Assembly (NCBI GenBank): GCA_016795125.1
Contig: JAEUIG010000473.1
Span: forward strand, 1-7,987
Direction: 5' to 3'
DNA: 7,987 bases
Source: Planctomycetaceae bacterium
GTDB lineage: Bacteria > Planctomycetota > Planctomycetia > Planctomycetales > Planctomycetaceae
The notes beneath the pieces are model-generated. The model saw only the letters and a list, made by a program, of their open reading frames with translations. It did no database searches and was not told where the DNA came from. This document shows, one piece after another, positions 5,971-7,987 of this stretch. The position numbers and the translations under genes were made by a program. The number at the start of each line of letters is the position of its first letter. The first letter of the stretch is position 1.

Positions 5971-5990
5971 CTGAACGTCGTCGACTTCAG
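5971..5990 (+). repeat. Intercistronic stem-loop
   Basis: CTGAA, one bulged C, GTC, loop GTC, GAC, TTCAG: an 8-bp stem with one bulge, starting 9 nt after the stop codon of the anchored protein gene. The next gene has its own ribosome binding site further on. The hairpin might tune mRNA stability between the two genes; it is too short, and has no U tract, for a terminator. Confidence 0.4.
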
Positions 5991-6044
5991 CGCGTCGATT
6001 ATCTGCCAGCCCGAGCCAGTCAAAGTACGACGCTGATTTTCGAT

Positions 6045-6049
6045 AAGGA
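6045..6049 (+). promoter_or_regulatory. Ribosome binding site of the HTTM gene
   Basis: AAGGA with 8 nt to the ATG at 6058. This is a good Shine-Dalgarno and supports that start; translation is independent of the upstream gene. Confidence 0.65.
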
Positions 6050-6057
6050 AACGTCGC

Positions 6058-7590
6058 ATGCAGACGAACACGAACCTCACGTCGCCGCCGACCTGGGCCG
6101 GCCAGGTGCGCGAGTTTTTCCACGCCGAGCGACCGCCGTACGGCCTGGCGATCATGCGGATGCTGCTCCCGTGGGTCGTGCTGATTGACGGTGCGCCGCG
6201 GCTGTTCCATGTCCGCGAACTGTATTCCAGCGACGGCGCTCCCGCGCCGCTCTGGGAGGCCTACGGCCTGACCGACCTGCTGCCGATCTTTCCGGCGCCC
6301 GTCGCCATGGCCGGCTATACCGCGCTGGTCTTCTGCCTGCTCGCCGTCTCGATCGGCTGGATGACGCGGTTCTCGCTGATCGCCGCCACGGTGCTGTACC
6401 TGTACTTCATCCCGCTGGACATGATCAGTACGGCCAACAAGTACACCGTCCTGAGCGGGCATGCGCTGTTCATACTGAGCCTGTCGCAGTGCGGCAGCAT
6501 CTGGTCGGTGGATGCCCTGCTGAAACGGTGGCGTACCGGTCAGTCGGCGCCCCTGCCGCGATTTCCGGTCTGGCCGCAGCGGCTGATCCAGCTGCTCGTC
6601 GGCATCGTGTACCTGTCGGCCGCATTCACCAAGCTGCGTACCCCGAGCTTCTTCAGCGGCGACCAGCTGGTGTACTGGATGCTGACCGACACGACGGCGC
6701 GCAATCCGCTCGGGGACTGGATGTCGATGTACCCGGCGCTGGCGCCGCTGACGGCCTACACGACGGTGATCTGGGAGGTCGCGTTCATTTTCGTGGCGTG
6801 GCGCGGGTTGGGGCGGATCGGCATGCTGAGCGTCGGCGTTGTGTTTCATGCCCTGACGTGGAGCATGCTGGGATTGATCGTCTTCCCGCTGCTGTACTGC
6901 GTGCTGTATCTGGCATGGCTGCATGAGGCGGACGTCGAGCGGATGACCGGGTGGTGGCGACGACGTACTCCGGCGGACGGCAGCGAGCCGGCGGTGATTG
7001 CCGGGGAGCGGCCCCGGTTCCGGTGGGCCGAGTGGTGCGGACCGGCGCCGAGCGCGGCGGCTTTCTCCCTGCTCCTCGCGATTGCGGCCGTCGTGGCAGT
7101 GGAACTGGAGCAGCGTGCGGACCGGTACGGCGAGCATCGCGCCGAGGGTCGTTACGCGCTGCGCGAGGTTCCGGAGGAGCGGGTGCAGGAACTGCTGCGC
7201 GGCGACAAGCGACTGCGCTCCAGCGACAAGGTGTTCGCGTTTGACGTCGGTTCGCAGCTGGTTGGCGGGATTCTGGCGAATCGCCGCGACGCGTTCGGAT
7301 ACGGAGAAGAAGTCATCGTGCAGTGCAGTCTGGTTCCTCCCCATGAGGACATGTGGGTCGAAATCAATCTGCATGATCTGGAGGGACGGCTCATCTCCCG
7401 CAACGGCCAGTTTGCGGGCCGGGAGAGTTTCCGTGTCAGCCACACGCATATTTTCGGAAAGGGCCTGCCTCCCGGTGAATACCAGTGGGTGCTGCGGTTC
7501 GACGGGCAGGACCTCGCCGGGCGTCCGTTCCGGCTGGGGGACATTCAGCAGGCCTCCGGGACAACCACGGCGGCCGCGGTTGTCGAGTAG
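6058..7590 (+). CDS. HTTM (vitamin K-dependent carboxylase-like) membrane protein with periplasmic C-terminal domain
   Basis: Multi-pass membrane protein of 510 residues related to the transmembrane part of animal gamma-glutamyl carboxylase and to bacterial HTTM/SdpB proteins. Hydrophobic segments lie at about 30-45, 80-100, 103-122, 131-149, 174-190, 232-248, 254-271, 272-288 and 331-350. Family landmarks: WSVDALL at 149-155 (human carboxylase has WSVDGLL), YLSAAFTKL at 185-193, and VVFHAL at 261-266 in the position of the conserved FH. By my alignment from memory, the human catalytic Lys218, which follows Asp in LDKTSW, falls on Met122 in LDMIST, so carboxylation is doubtful; K128 is nearby. 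Residues about 351-510 are soluble and beta-rich (GEEVIVQCSLV, MWVEINLHD, PPGEYQWVLRFDG), probably a periplasmic Ig-like domain. The last codons overlap a 10-position imperfect hairpin (7561-7576). It is the second gene of a likely operon. Reaction and substrate are unknown. Confidence 0.85.
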   Translation: MQTNTNLTSPPTWAGQVREFFHAERPPYGLAIMRMLLPWVVLIDGAPRLFHVRELYSSDGAPAPLWEAYGLTDLLPIFPAPVAMAGYTALVFCLLAVSIGWMTRFSLIAATVLYLYFIPLDMISTANKYTVLSGHALFILSLSQCGSIWSVDALLKRWRTGQSAPLPRFPVWPQRLIQLLVGIVYLSAAFTKLRTPSFFSGDQLVYWMLTDTTARNPLGDWMSMYPALAPLTAYTTVIWEVAFIFVAWRGLGRIGMLSVGVVFHALTWSMLGLIVFPLLYCVLYLAWLHEADVERMTGWWRRRTPADGSEPAVIAGERPRFRWAEWCGPAPSAAAFSLLLAIAAVVAVELEQRADRYGEHRAEGRYALREVPEERVQELLRGDKRLRSSDKVFAFDVGSQLVGGILANRRDAFGYGEEVIVQCSLVPPHEDMWVEINLHDLEGRLISRNGQFAGRESFRVSHTHIFGKGLPPGEYQWVLRFDGQDLAGRPFRLGDIQQASGTTTAAAVVE

Positions 7591-7874
7591 GCCGGATTTC
7601 GGGCTCCGGGGCGGTGCTCGCGGACTGTTGAATTTCGCGACCTGTGCCGGATTTGCGGATTGCTCCGCGTCGGAACGTGGTGCAGAATCGTTGTGTCCGG
7701 CGGCCGGAACACATCGTGCGGCAATGGTCGGCGGCTCCCGGCGGAAACGACGGCAGGGTCGGCGCAGCGCGTGCCGATCTGTATGCAATGCGGGGATTGC
7801 CGCGCCTCTCGCCACGGTCCTCGACGTCGCCCGGAAACCGGCCAGTCACCCTCCCTACTTACGATCGATCGCCG
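7591..7874. other. 284-bp gap between HTTM gene and next gene
   Basis: No coding region is supported. It holds a weak hairpin just after the HTTM stop (CCGGA 7592-7596 / TCCGG 7605-7609), two copies of GCCGGATTT (7591-7599 and 7646-7654), and the bulged palindrome at 7692-7713. I found no convincing terminator with a U tract and no convincing -35/-10 pair. Confidence 0.65.
7692..7713. repeat. Imperfect palindrome TGTGTCCGG-CGG-CCGGaACACA
   Basis: Nine base pairs with one bulged A (7708) around a CGG loop, about 160 bp upstream of the gene at 7875. It could be an operator or an RNA hairpin. No T tract follows. Confidence 0.45.
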
Positions 7875-7987
7875 ATGATCCGATTGACCACGAACGACGT
7901 CCGCCGCCTGATCCTGGCGTGCCTGACGGCCATTTGTCTGCCGCTGCCGGCCAGTGCACAACCCGTCGCGGAGATCCCCTCCAACCG
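7875..7987 (+). CDS. Start of an exported protein of unknown identity (3' end outside window)
   Basis: An ATG at 7875 opens a frame that stays open for 37 complete codons to the window edge. Its product begins with a textbook signal peptide: basic residues R3, R10 and R11, a hydrophobic core at about 12-25 (LILACLTAICLPLP), then ASA before Q29, fitting signal peptidase I cleavage after A28. After that only QPVAEIPSN is visible, so no family can be named. C21 is followed by L22, not by a lipobox-type small residue, so a lipoprotein is not favoured. There is no clear Shine-Dalgarno before the ATG, which lowers certainty about the exact start. It lies 284 bp after the HTTM gene on the same strand and may be a separate transcription unit. 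Confidence 0.7.
   Translation, partial: MIRLTTNDVRRLILACLTAICLPLPASAQPVAEIPSN

Noticed and set aside
7628..7656. TTGAAT as a -35 for the gene at 7875
   Set aside because: No acceptable -10 hexamer lies 16-18 bp downstream, and the site is more than 200 bp from the start codon.
5224..7815. 863-codon open frame on the minus strand opposite the HTTM pair
   Set aside because: It is antisense to two well-supported membrane proteins, is rich in Arg, Pro, Gln and His, and shows no domain. Long antisense frames are expected in GC-rich coding DNA.

Overview
The window looks like ordinary chromosomal DNA from a GC-rich member of the Planctomycetota. The grounds are a DUF1571-type secreted protein (a family I know almost only from planctomycetes), a very large secreted protein joining TPRs to an MA-type peptidase, an HTTM protein with a small anchored partner, and long non-coding gaps filled with palindromic repeats of the kind seen in those genomes. 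No genus can be named. There is no phage, plasmid, IS transposase, CRISPR array, tRNA or rRNA in view.

Layout. Positions 2-433 (+) are the C-terminal part of SurE, cut by the window edge. It converges on an 880-residue gene (575-3217, minus) with a TPR array, an HEYTH zinc-peptidase domain and a second TPR array. A large imperfect inverted repeat lies between the two and supplies the stop codon of the 880-residue gene. Next, 3218-4066 is about 850 bp without a credible gene: a patchwork of at least seven palindromic or simple repeats, some of them related. Then 4067-4954 (minus) encodes an exported DUF1571-family protein. It is divergent from a plus-strand pair: a 217-residue single-pass membrane-anchored protein (5308-5961) and a 510-residue multi-pass HTTM / vitamin K-dependent carboxylase-like protein with a periplasmic C-terminal beta-rich domain (6058-7590). 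At 7875 a further gene begins with a clear signal peptide and runs off the end.

How the genes fit together. Almost everything here is exported or in the membrane. The 217-residue protein and the HTTM protein probably form a two-gene transcription unit and may act as a membrane complex. The divergent DUF1571 gene shares their upstream region, where I see one sigma70-like promoter on each strand, both with -35 TTGACC and a 17-bp spacer. Nothing shows a functional link from SurE or the TPR-peptidase to this group.

The points most worth a second look are the HTTM pair, where the position matching the catalytic lysine of animal gamma-carboxylase appears to be methionine, the repeat that provides a gene's stop codon, and the repeat cluster at 3483-4063. 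None of these amounts to a demonstrated new system.

[Form note: the feature confidence values were absent from the original answer and were set on rewriting, from the stated evidence, because the schema requires them.]
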